Shown piece by piece: positions 7,363 through 13,881 of a DNA stretch of 26,300 nucleotides. The number at the start of each line of letters is the position of its first letter. Positions within the stretch are counted from its first letter, which is position 1. The translations under genes and the position numbers were made by a program. The notes beneath the pieces are model-generated. The model did no database searches. It had not been told where the DNA came from and worked only from the letters and a program-made list of their open reading frames with translations. Source of the stretch: Phocaeicola plebeius (GTDB lineage: Bacteria; Bacteroidota; Bacteroidia; Bacteroidales; Bacteroidaceae); assembly GCA_004558305.1 (NCBI GenBank), contig SFDG01000030.1, positions 1 to 26,300 on the forward strand, written 5' to 3'.

Positions 7363-9418
7363 ATGGTGGATAGCGGTCTGGCTACTCCTGCTGGCAGCCG
7401 GCTGTTCGGACGACAACGGTGCGACACCCGCCACGGACGACGTGCAGCGGGAGCAGGTGAAGCTGGCGGTCATCCTGCCGATGGGCAGTGCGGACACGCA
7501 GTGGACACAGGTGCTCGACTGGGTGAAGCAGAACATCCGCGAGGCGAATACGGCAGTGGAACCGGAGTACGAGCTGTACGACGAGAATGCGGTGGACATC
7601 CAAGCACTGGGCGAGGAGCTGGCCGGCCGTCAGGAGGTGGCTGCAGTCATCGGCTGTGTGCGATCGGTGAATACGCTCATCCTGTCCTACTGCTGCGCCA
7701 AGACCCACAAGCCGATGTTCACCTTCTCTACGAGTGCGGCATTGCCGAGGGTGTTCGGTCAGGCGGGTTTCCTGTGGGGACTGGCGGAGAGCGACATCAC
7801 CCAGTGTGAGCTGATGCTGATGAAGGCGAAAATGTACGGGGCGAAAACGGTCTCGCTGCTGGCATCGGACGACATCTACGGACAGACGTTTACGGACTGG
7901 TTTGCCTTTCAGGCAGTAGAGATAGGAGTGTCCGTCCAGCGGATGGTGACGTATGCGGAAGGCAGCGTAGAGGAAGGGATGCGACAGGTGCTTGCTGTGC
8001 CCGCCGATTTCCTGGTGTGCGCCCCGGCGAGCACCGCTGACGCAGTGAAGACGGCAGACGTTTACCAGCAGTCGGGTTTCGCGGGCCGTATGATGCTTTC
8101 CGACATGGCGTACAACGCTTCCTTGATCACCGGGCTCGGCAGCCGGGCGAACGGCATCATGGGGCTGGCATCGAGTGCCGACCCCGACACGGGGTTCAAC
8201 GTGTCCTATCATGCCCTATTCGGCAAACGTCCCGACTTTGGCGAGGCGCACGTCTATGATGCGGTGATGATTGCCTGCTATGCGTATCGCTATGCTGCCC
8301 TGCACGGCATGACCAACCTGAACAAGGCCATCGCCGCCCTGCTGAACCAGCCGTCCGAAGTGACCGGCCGGTGGACGGCAGAGTCGATGGCGGATGTCTA
8401 TCGGGAAATAGAGCAGGGCGGCACACCGTCCGTCAGCGGTGCGTCGAGCAACCTGGACTTCTCGACCGACAACTACACTACGGTGCAGTATTCGTCGTTC
8501 GTCCACTGGATGGCATACGAGGGACGTTTCATCGACCTGGACTATGACAGCCGTTCCGGCTCTTCACAGTCATCCACCTATGCGGCATGGGAGTGGAACA
8601 AGCAGTTCGAACAGTCGTTCGACGATCCGTCGGAGGCGATTACCTATCCCGAAAAGACGGGCAACTGGGTGGTCATCGTGGCGGCAGGGAGGAGCTGGAC
8701 CAACTATCGCTTCCAGGCCGATGCACTGGCGGTCTATCAGGGCATGAAGGAGTGTGGCATCGACGACGACCACATCCTGCTCATCATGGAGGACGACATC
8801 GCCTATAATCCTGTGAATCCCTATCCCGGCGTAGTACGGCGGACCAAGGACGGACCGAATCTTTATACGGATGTAGAGGTGGACTACCGGCTGTCGGACC
8901 TGACACCGCAGGACTGGGCGGACATCATGCTGGGCAGGAAGGAGAACAGTCTTCAGGCCGTCCCGACGGACAACGTCCTGCTGTTCTGGAGCGGCCACGG
9001 CAACCGGGGCGAACTGATGTGGGGACCCTCGGACGCAGTGTCGGCAGACCTGTTCGCGCAGACGCTACGACAGCTGTCCGACCGGCAGGGCTACCGCAAG
9101 CTGCTGTGCTTCATCGAGGCGTGCTATTCGGGCAGCGTGGCGGAGCGGTGCGAGGGCATTCCGGGCGTACTGCTGTTCACGGCAGCCAATGCCGACGAGA
9201 CCTCGAAAGCGGACATCTACAATACCGACCTGAACGTATGGATGACGAACCGCTTCACCTCGGCACTGCTAGAGGAGTGCGACAAGAACCCGTCCATCCC
9301 GTTACGCGACCTATACCTGAGGCTGTTCCACCAGACACAGGGTTCGCACGTCAGTGTATATAACGCACCGCTGTACGGCAGTGTCTATGCCAATACGATG
9401 AAGGAGTTCCTGATGTAG
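7346..9418 (+). CDS. Lipoprotein fusion: type I periplasmic-binding domain + legumain-like C13 protease (690 aa)
   Basis: Signal peptide with lipid cysteine C20 followed by SDDN. Residues about 29-400 look like a Leu/Ile/Val-binding-type domain (VKLAVILPMG at the start, then AAVIGCVRSVNT, FTFSTSAALPRVF and VSLLASDDIYGQTF). Residues about 440-690 match the C13 family (legumain/GPI8): WVVIVAAGRSWTNYRFQADA, then DDIAYNPVNPYPGVV at 483-497 (very close to plant and animal legumain), FWSGHGN with the catalytic His at H551, and FIEACYSGS with the catalytic Cys at C593. The His-Cys spacing of 42 is close to legumain's 41. The catalytic dyad is therefore intact. C13 enzymes cleave or transfer peptides at Asn/Asp. 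Last gene of the cluster; a hairpin overlaps its stop codon. Domain calls are from motifs only. Confidence 0.88.
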   Translation: MERISRWWIAVWLLLLAAGCSDDNGATPATDDVQREQVKLAVILPMGSADTQWTQVLDWVKQNIREANTAVEPEYELYDENAVDIQALGEELAGRQEVAAVIGCVRSVNTLILSYCCAKTHKPMFTFSTSAALPRVFGQAGFLWGLAESDITQCELMLMKAKMYGAKTVSLLASDDIYGQTFTDWFAFQAVEIGVSVQRMVTYAEGSVEEGMRQVLAVPADFLVCAPASTADAVKTADVYQQSGFAGRMMLSDMAYNASLITGLGSRANGIMGLASSADPDTGFNVSYHALFGKRPDFGEAHVYDAVMIACYAYRYAALHGMTNLNKAIAALLNQPSEVTGRWTAESMADVYREIEQGGTPSVSGASSNLDFSTDNYTTVQYSSFVHWMAYEGRFIDLDYDSRSGSSQSSTYAAWEWNKQFEQSFDDPSEAITYPEKTGNWVVIVAAGRSWTNYRFQADALAVYQGMKECGIDDDHILLIMEDDIAYNPVNPYPGVVRRTKDGPNLYTDVEVDYRLSDLTPQDWADIMLGRKENSLQAVPTDNVLLFWSGHGNRGELMWGPSDAVSADLFAQTLRQLSDRQGYRKLLCFIEACYSGSVAERCEGIPGVLLFTAANADETSKADIYNTDLNVWMTNRFTSALLEECDKNPSIPLRDLYLRLFHQTQGSHVSVYNAPLYGSVYANTMKEFLM

Positions 9419-9446
9419 TCGTCCGGCGGCCTGCCGTCCGATGACT
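9417..9446 (+). terminator. Stable hairpin over the stop codon of the protease-fusion gene
   Basis: A 13-position stem with one C/C mismatch and two G-T pairs, closed by a 4-base loop. It starts inside the TAG stop. No U-run follows, so it may be an mRNA 3' end or stabiliser rather than a classic intrinsic terminator. Confidence 0.35.
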
Positions 9447-9499
9447 GATCGGGAACCGTCAAATCCATAAGGATGTACGTCTCATATAATAGGTAACTG

Positions 9500-9628
9500 A
9501 TGGCAGTACCGGTAACAGAACATATCGAACTTGAGAAACGCTACAGCGAGCAAACCTCTTTCTTTGAGAATGTCAAATTGCTGCTCTGTGGTTATGGCTT
9601 GGTGCGTGTATCTAATTCCCATAAATAA
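9500..9628 (+). CDS. Short ORF of unknown function (42 aa)
   Basis: ATG at 9500 to TAA at 9626-9628. An AGG sits 6 bases before the start. The product begins MAVPVTEHIELEKRYSEQ and ends with a more hydrophobic stretch (VKLLLCGYGLVRV). It reads like protein rather than random sequence, so it could be a small gene or the tail of a decayed one, but I recognise no family. A terminator-like hairpin follows at 9635-9673. Confidence 0.25.
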   Translation: MAVPVTEHIELEKRYSEQTSFFENVKLLLCGYGLVRVSNSHK

Positions 9629-9677
9629 AAAATGTCCCGCTGGGTACGCTAATCTTACGGGAAGCGAGCGGGATTTG
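9624..9677 (-). ncRNA. Candidate small RNA (promoter directly followed by hairpin and T-run)
   Basis: On the minus strand, the promoter at 9684-9715 should start transcription near 9677. Four bases later a 7-bp stem begins (9667-9673 with 9635-9641, 25-base loop that contains a further CGCT/AGCG pairing), followed on that strand by a run of six T. The predicted product is only about 50 bases. It could instead be a short attenuated leader or a leftover promoter from a lost gene. The ends given are estimates. Confidence 0.35.
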
Positions 9678-9683
9678 TTGATG

Positions 9684-9715
9684 CAAAGTTAATCTATTAT
9701 TTTTAATCTACCAAA
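9684..9715 (-). promoter_or_regulatory. Consensus Bacteroidota promoter on the minus strand
   Basis: Minus-strand TTTG at 9712-9715, a 20-base spacer, then TAACTTTG at 9684-9691: an exact match to TTTG-N19-21-TAnnTTTG. No protein gene follows on this strand, only a hairpin with a T-run. Confidence 0.65.
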
Positions 9716-9930
9716 GAAAAAGAGAGAAAGAATGGAGAACTTTTTGCGGTGGAAAGCACGGAATAAGATGCCATGACAAACAAGGAAATGACCTCCATCA
9801 AGACCGACACTGAAATTACGGAAACACGTACAATCATTTTATAAAAAGACAAGAAAATCCAAGCTGCCACACGGAGGCACCTGCATGGCTGCCGGGATTT
9901 TGCTTCTATCTGCACATCGGTTACTATCCG

Positions 9931-9958
9931 TTTCCGTTCAGCCTGGGCTGAACGGAAA
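9931..9958. repeat. 13-bp perfect palindrome
   Basis: Arms 9931-9943 and 9946-9958 (CCGTTCAGCC core) are perfectly complementary around a TG centre. It lies 39 bases beyond the stop of the beta-propeller remnant and could be its terminator hairpin, but no T-run follows on either strand. Confidence 0.45.
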
Positions 9959-9997
9959 ATGCGGCCAACTGATGTCCGAATATCAGAACACACCCTC

Positions 9998-10382
9998 CTA
10001 TTTTCCATATACCTTCAGCAATACCGGATTGTCATCTTCCTGTAATTCCTTATAGGATGCGCTGTTCTTTACTGCTGAAGCCGTGAAGAACGTGGCAGGA
10101 ACCAGCATATACATTGCATTCGAATCGTCTATATAGGAAGGCCAGGAACAACTTCCTTTTATCAGATCATTCGTGATACCTCCTCCCCTTTGGGGCATTG
10201 CTATGGCTTGGCTACAAAGGACGGTACCTTTAACTTTGTCCAAGATGATGCCCTTTAAAGCCTGTCTATGAATCGCCAACACATAGATCAGTGTTTCGCT
10301 TTCCTTCATGTCAACCATCTGCACAAATTCGTCCAGCAATGTCTGCTTTCGTGACACATCTTCCGGAATTTCACCAAGGACT
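9998..10382 (-). pseudogene. C-terminal remnant of a 6-bladed beta-propeller (BF3164-type) gene
   Basis: The minus-strand frame encodes about 120-130 residues ending at the stop at 9998-10000. Its end (GITNDLIKGSCSWPSYIDD, then LQEDDNPVLLKVYGK) matches the usual C-terminus of Bacteroides 6-bladed beta-propeller lipoproteins, in which a W-P-x-Y-I segment is followed by an EDDNPVL tail. The family is normally about 350-400 aa with a lipoprotein signal; here the N-terminal two thirds and the signal peptide are missing. The frame continues upstream through GEIPEDVS into a duplicated piece of korB at 10383-10425 and has no sensible start beyond a GTG at 10355-10357. An intact relative begins at 25752. 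The remnant is probably not functional. Confidence 0.7.
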
Positions 10383-10425
10383 ATCGGGACCTTCCATTAA
10401 CGCCAGCTTCAGGTAGAGAGTAGCG
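10383..10425 (-). repeat. Displaced 43-bp duplicate of an internal korB segment
   Basis: These 43 bases match 10893-10935 inside korB with three mismatches and in the same orientation. In the korB frame they read ATLYLKLALMEGPDS against ATLHLKLALMEGPDF in the gene. The match ends abruptly where the beta-propeller remnant begins, which marks a recombination joint. The upstream end fades out near 10425. Confidence 0.8.
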
Positions 10426-10467
10426 GCAAAGCGTCCGACAGGTTCAGTTATCCTACAACGGACAGCC

Positions 10468-10535
10468 TCTAATCCAAAAAAACAGCTTAGATTTTGGAAT
10501 ATAATCCAAAATCTAAGCTGTTTTTTTGGATTAGA
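10468..10535. terminator. Perfect 31-bp inverted repeat, likely bidirectional terminator
   Basis: Arms 10468-10498 and 10505-10535 are perfectly complementary with a 6-base loop (ATATAA). Each arm holds a run of seven A or T next to ACAGCTTAGATTTTGG, so transcripts from both sides would form a hairpin ending in a U-run. No gene end is immediately adjacent on the plus strand, so it may also be a mobile or cruciform element. Confidence 0.6.
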
Positions 10536-10599
10536 CATATAATTTTGGAAAACAGCCGGGTGCTTTCACAGTGGCAAGGATATACCAATGACGAAAGCC

Positions 10600-10674
10600 G
10601 TAGGGGCAGACCTATGTGTCTGCCCGGAAACATCCACCTCGGCATTCCGGGCGGACACGCAGGTCCGCACCTAC
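10600..10674. repeat. REP/BIME-like inverted pair
   Basis: Two 30-base units face each other: 10600-10629 and 10645-10674. The second, reverse-complemented, matches the first at 25 of 30 positions. Each unit is itself a hairpin (GGGCAGAC/GTCTGCCC and GCGGAC/GTCCGC). This is the architecture of dispersed REP-type repeats. Confidence 0.65.
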
Positions 10675-10742
10675 AGCGTCTTTATCGAATCGTTTCACAC
10701 TGGCGTGTGATGGGGACTCAGAATGACAAGTAAAAGAACCGG

Positions 10743-11753
10743 TTATTCTACCGTCCAGGTATCATTGGTGTCGAGCAGTTCGGCAAAGTTATGGTACTTC
10801 TTCTTGGCCGACACTTCCGCTACCTGCGCCGCTACGGACTCGTCGTAAGTGGGAGCTTCCACATCACGGATCACACCGAGGGCAATCGGGAAATCGGGAC
10901 CTTCCATCAACGCCAGCTTCAGGTGGAGCGTAGCGTCCTGGCAGTGGGCATCGTGCACCAGAATGTCCTTCTCGGTAATGCCGTTCTCACCCAGCTTCAC
11001 CACCTTCAGGCCGAAACCTTCCTGCATCAGACCGAACTCCTTCTCCGGACCGAACAGCATGGGCTTGCCGTGTTCCAGGTAGATGGCGTTCTTGGCACGG
11101 TCTTCTTTCTTCGCCACTGCATTGTGCGTTCCGTCGTTGAAGATGACGCAGTTCTGCAGCACCTCGATGACCGATGTTCCCTTGTGACGGGCAGCTGCCT
11201 TCAGCACTTCCACCGAAGGACCTCCATCTACTGCCACGCAACGGGCGAAGAAACGGCCACGGGCACCGAAGCAGAGTTCTGCCGGACGGAAGGGGTCTTC
11301 CACCGTCCCGTAAGGAGAAGACTTGCTGACGAAGCCACGGGCAGAAGTCGGGCTGTACTGTCCTTTGGTCAGGCCATAGATGCGGTTGTTCAGCAAGATG
11401 ATGTTGATGTCCACATTCCGACGGATGCAATGGATGAAATGGTTACCGCCGATAGCCAGTCCGTCGCCGTCGCCCGACACCTGCCAGATGGTCAGGTTCG
11501 GATTGGCCACCTTGGCTCCCGTAGCGATGGCTGCCGCACGGCCATGAATGGTGTGCATACCGTACGTATTCATGTAATACGGCAGACGGGAAGAACAGCC
11601 GATACCCGAAATCACGGCGATTTCGTGGGGAGGCACACCCAGTTCTGCCAATGCCTTGTGAAAAGAGTTCAAGAACGCATGGTCGCCGCATCCCGGACAC
11701 CAGCGGGGCTGACCGGCCTTGTAGTCGGCAGCTGTATAAGTTGTTTCGCTCAT
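10743..11753 (-). CDS. korB: 2-oxoglutarate:ferredoxin oxidoreductase, beta subunit
   Basis: Thiamine-diphosphate-binding subunit of a 2-oxoacid:ferredoxin oxidoreductase; with KorA it converts 2-oxoglutarate and CoA to succinyl-CoA, CO2 and reduced ferredoxin in the cytoplasm, or runs in reverse. At 336 aa it has the usual length. Visible motifs are WCPGCGDHAFLNS near the N-terminus (iron-sulfur ligand cysteines), SGIGCSSRLPYY, the TPP/Mg motif GDGDGLAIGGNH followed by LLNNRIYGLTKGQYSPTS, and a further Cys in VLQNCVIFNDGTH. The start ATG at 11751-11753 overlaps the korA stop (ATGA), so the two are translationally coupled. A 43-bp piece of this gene is duplicated 510 bases downstream. Substrate specificity (2-oxoglutarate rather than another 2-oxoacid) is inferred from overall similarity. 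Confidence 0.93.
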   Translation of the reverse strand: MSETTYTAADYKAGQPRWCPGCGDHAFLNSFHKALAELGVPPHEIAVISGIGCSSRLPYYMNTYGMHTIHGRAAAIATGAKVANPNLTIWQVSGDGDGLAIGGNHFIHCIRRNVDINIILLNNRIYGLTKGQYSPTSARGFVSKSSPYGTVEDPFRPAELCFGARGRFFARCVAVDGGPSVEVLKAAARHKGTSVIEVLQNCVIFNDGTHNAVAKKEDRAKNAIYLEHGKPMLFGPEKEFGLMQEGFGLKVVKLGENGITEKDILVHDAHCQDATLHLKLALMEGPDFPIALGVIRDVEAPTYDESVAAQVAEVSAKKKYHNFAELLDTNDTWTVE

Positions 11754-13612
11754 AATGATTCCTCCATGATTTTAGTAAATGCATCCACCAGCTCCTGAAC
11801 GACAAACGGCTGGCCTTTGACTTGATTGAACTGGTGCAGGCAAACTCCTTCTACCTTCATGCGCAGGTAACCGGCCAGCTGCCCCATGTTCTGTTCGGCA
11901 ACGACCACCTTCGGATACTTGCGAAATACTTCTGCCGTGTTCTTCGGCAGCGGATTGATCCATTGCAGATGGGCCAATGCCACCTTCTTGCCCTGACGGC
12001 GGAGTTCGTCCATCGCCGAGTGCAGATGGCCGTACGTTCCACCGAAACCGACAATCAGCAGGTCGGCATCGTCGGCATCCCCTTCCACCTGCAGCGGCGG
12101 CAGTGCATCGGCAATGCGTTCCACCTTCTCTGCACGCAACTGGGTCATCAGCTGGTGGTTTTCGGGTTCTGTAGAGATGGCACCTGTCTCGTTGCTCTTT
12201 TCCAGACCGCCGATGCGGTGCATGAAGCCTTCCGTACCCGGTGTCGCCCAATAGCGTACCTGGTTCTCCGGATTGCGCTGGAACGGTGTCCATCCTTCGG
12301 CCATGTCGGGAGTGACATACGGCGGACAGATGGCAGGGTATTCCTCCAGCTTTGGCAACTTCCAGGCAGCCGAACCGTTAGCGATGTAGGCATCGGTCAG
12401 CAGTACCACCGGAGTCATGTGCTCCAAGGCTACCTTACAAGCCATATAGGCAGCATCAAAACAGTGGGTCGGCGACGTGGCGGCAATGACCGGCATGGGG
12501 CTTTCGCCGTTACGGCCGAACAATGCCTGCAGCAGATCCGTCTGCTCCGACTTGGTGGGCAGACCGGTAGAAGGTCCGCCACGCTGCACATCGACCACCA
12601 CCAACGGCAGTTCGGCAATCACCGCCAGGTTCATGGCTTCGCTCTTCAGGCAGACACCCGGACCGGAGGTAGAAGTCACCGCCAATGCTCCGGCAAAAGC
12701 GGCACCTACAGCCGACGCACAGCCGGCGATTTCGTCTTCGCACTGCACGGTCTTCACGCCCAACGACTTGTGCTTGGCCAGTTCGTGAAGGATGTCCGTC
12801 GCAGGAGTAATGGGGTACGAACCCAGATACAACTGCAGGCCTGCCTTCTCGGCTGCCGCTATCAGTCCGTAAGCCGTTGCCTTGTTGCCGTTGATGTCCA
12901 TGTAACGGCCCTTCTCCTTCTGTTCCTTTGCAGGTACCCGGTAGCTCATCGACACCGAGGCGTGGGTATTGGCACCGAAGTTATAGCCGTCGCGCAGCAC
13001 CTTGACATTGGCCTCGGCAATGGTCGGCTTCTTGGCAAATTTCTCGCGCAGCAGTTTCTCGCCGATGGAGAGGTCGCGCTGGAACAGCCAGCATACCAAG
13101 CCCAGGGCAAACATGTTCTTGGTGCGTCCGATGGACTTGGCGTCCAGCCCGCTGTCCTTCAGGCTTTCCTTACACATCGTAGTAATGGCGGCTTCCACCA
13201 CCTCGTTCTTGATACCCAGTTCCGAGAACGGGTTCTCCAGCGTGAACTTCGCTTTCTCCAGGTCCTTCTTCGTAAACGAATCGGAATCAATGATGATTAC
13301 CGCCTGAGGTTTACAATACTTGTACTGGGTCTTCAGTGCCGCAGGATTCATGGCCACCAGTACATCGCACTTGTCGCCGGGCGTATACACCTTGCCCGAC
13401 CCGATGTGCACCTGGAATCCCGACACACCCGTCAACGTACCTTGCGGGGCACGGATATCGGCGGGATAATCCGGGAATGTACTGATGTCATTTCCTACCG
13501 TGGCCGAGATATTCGAAAACATATTACCGGCCAACTGCATGCCATCGCCTGAGTCGCCCGAGAAGCGGACTACGACATCGTCCAGCTCCTTGACAATCAT
13601 TTCATCTGCCAT
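11750..13612 (-). CDS. korA: 2-oxoglutarate:ferredoxin oxidoreductase, fused gamma-alpha subunit
   Basis: Partner of KorB. Residues about 1-190 form the gamma domain (VVVRFSGDSGDGMQLAGN at the start, DYPADIRAPQGTLTGVSGFQ, then CDVLVAMNPAAL). Residues about 230 onward form the alpha (PFOR core) domain with GNKATAYGLIAAAEKAG, YPITPATDILHELAKH, TSTSGPGVCLKSEAMNLA, DVQRGGPSTGLPTKSEQTD and a C-terminal transketolase-like part. At 620 aa it has the normal length for the fused form. I chose ATG at 13610-13612 (MADEMIVKELDD), because the longer frame to 13675 adds 21 residues of no family character. A divergent tRNA/GH2 unit lies upstream; a likely promoter is at 13662-13694. No separate ferredoxin subunit gene is adjacent. 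Confidence 0.93.
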   Translation of the reverse strand: MADEMIVKELDDVVVRFSGDSGDGMQLAGNMFSNISATVGNDISTFPDYPADIRAPQGTLTGVSGFQVHIGSGKVYTPGDKCDVLVAMNPAALKTQYKYCKPQAVIIIDSDSFTKKDLEKAKFTLENPFSELGIKNEVVEAAITTMCKESLKDSGLDAKSIGRTKNMFALGLVCWLFQRDLSIGEKLLREKFAKKPTIAEANVKVLRDGYNFGANTHASVSMSYRVPAKEQKEKGRYMDINGNKATAYGLIAAAEKAGLQLYLGSYPITPATDILHELAKHKSLGVKTVQCEDEIAGCASAVGAAFAGALAVTSTSGPGVCLKSEAMNLAVIAELPLVVVDVQRGGPSTGLPTKSEQTDLLQALFGRNGESPMPVIAATSPTHCFDAAYMACKVALEHMTPVVLLTDAYIANGSAAWKLPKLEEYPAICPPYVTPDMAEGWTPFQRNPENQVRYWATPGTEGFMHRIGGLEKSNETGAISTEPENHQLMTQLRAEKVERIADALPPLQVEGDADDADLLIVGFGGTYGHLHSAMDELRRQGKKVALAHLQWINPLPKNTAEVFRKYPKVVVAEQNMGQLAGYLRMKVEGVCLHQFNQVKGQPFVVQELVDAFTKIMEESL

Positions 13613-13661
13613 AATGTATTTTTTTAAATTAAAGTATTCTGAATGAACGGCGCAAAATTGG

Positions 13662-13694
13662 CAAAGTTGAACCAATAATCAAAACAAAAACAAA
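13662..13694 (-). promoter_or_regulatory. Probable korAB promoter
   Basis: On the minus strand TTTG at 13691-13694 is followed after 21 bases by CAACTTTG at 13662-13669, one mismatch from TAnnTTTG, about 50 bases before the korA ATG. Confidence 0.45.
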
Positions 13695-13740
13695 TTTTTA
13701 TTTTCTCCCCAACGTAAAAAAGTGAGTTTTCGCTAAATAA

Positions 13741-13772
13741 ATTGGCCGTTTCGGGGAAATATACTACCTTTG
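13741..13772 (+). promoter_or_regulatory. Promoter for tRNA-Arg (and perhaps the GH2 gene)
   Basis: ATTGG at 13741-13745 precedes TACCTTTG at 13765-13772 by 19-20 bases; the second box matches TAnnTTTG exactly. The tRNA starts 14 bases after the box. Confidence 0.6.
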
Positions 13773-13786
13773 TGCAAAAATACATC

Positions 13787-13858
13787 GGCTCTGTAGTTCA
13801 ACGGATAGAATAGAAGTTTCCTAAACTTTAGATAGGGGTTCGATTCCCCTCGGAGCTA
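13787..13858 (+). tRNA. tRNA-Arg (anticodon CCU, reads AGG)
   Basis: The cloverleaf can be folded by eye. Acceptor arms are GGCTCTG and CGGAGCT (first pair G-U). The anticodon stem GAAGT/ACTTT closes a seven-base loop TTCCTAA with anticodon CCT. The T-arm is AGGGG-TTCGATT-CCCCT. The discriminator is A at 13858 and the CCA end is not encoded (CCT follows). It ends only 23 bases before the GH2 start codon. Confidence 0.93.
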
Positions 13859-13881
13859 CCTTTCATTTGACCTATTATACC

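Larger units (their letters stand above)
9419..9997. other. Gene-poor spacer after the lipoprotein cluster
   Basis: No convincing protein gene in 579 bases. It holds the stop-codon hairpin (9417-9446), a 42-codon ORF (9500-9628), a minus-strand promoter followed by a hairpin and T-run (9624-9715), and a 13-bp perfect palindrome (9931-9958). The minus-strand frame 9703-10008 has no recognisable content. Confidence 0.6.
10426..10742. other. Repeat-bearing spacer downstream of korB
   Basis: No gene in 317 bases. It contains the 31-bp inverted repeat (10468-10535), the REP-like inverted pair (10600-10674) and a small 6-bp hairpin (10695-10710, TCACAC/GTGTGA) in the korB 3' region. Confidence 0.65.

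Noticed and set aside
9703..10008. 101-codon minus-strand frame
   Set aside because: It starts inside the end of the propeller remnant, crosses a palindrome and shows no domain; its hydrophobic stretch alone is not enough.
11822..13552. 576-codon plus-strand frame
   Set aside because: It lies wholly antisense to korA, whose domains are unmistakable; the translation has no family content and is a GC-driven shadow.
13787..13858. tRNA as an attachment site for an integrated element
   Set aside because: I found no integrase and no repeated 3' tRNA end within the window, so an att site cannot be supported.
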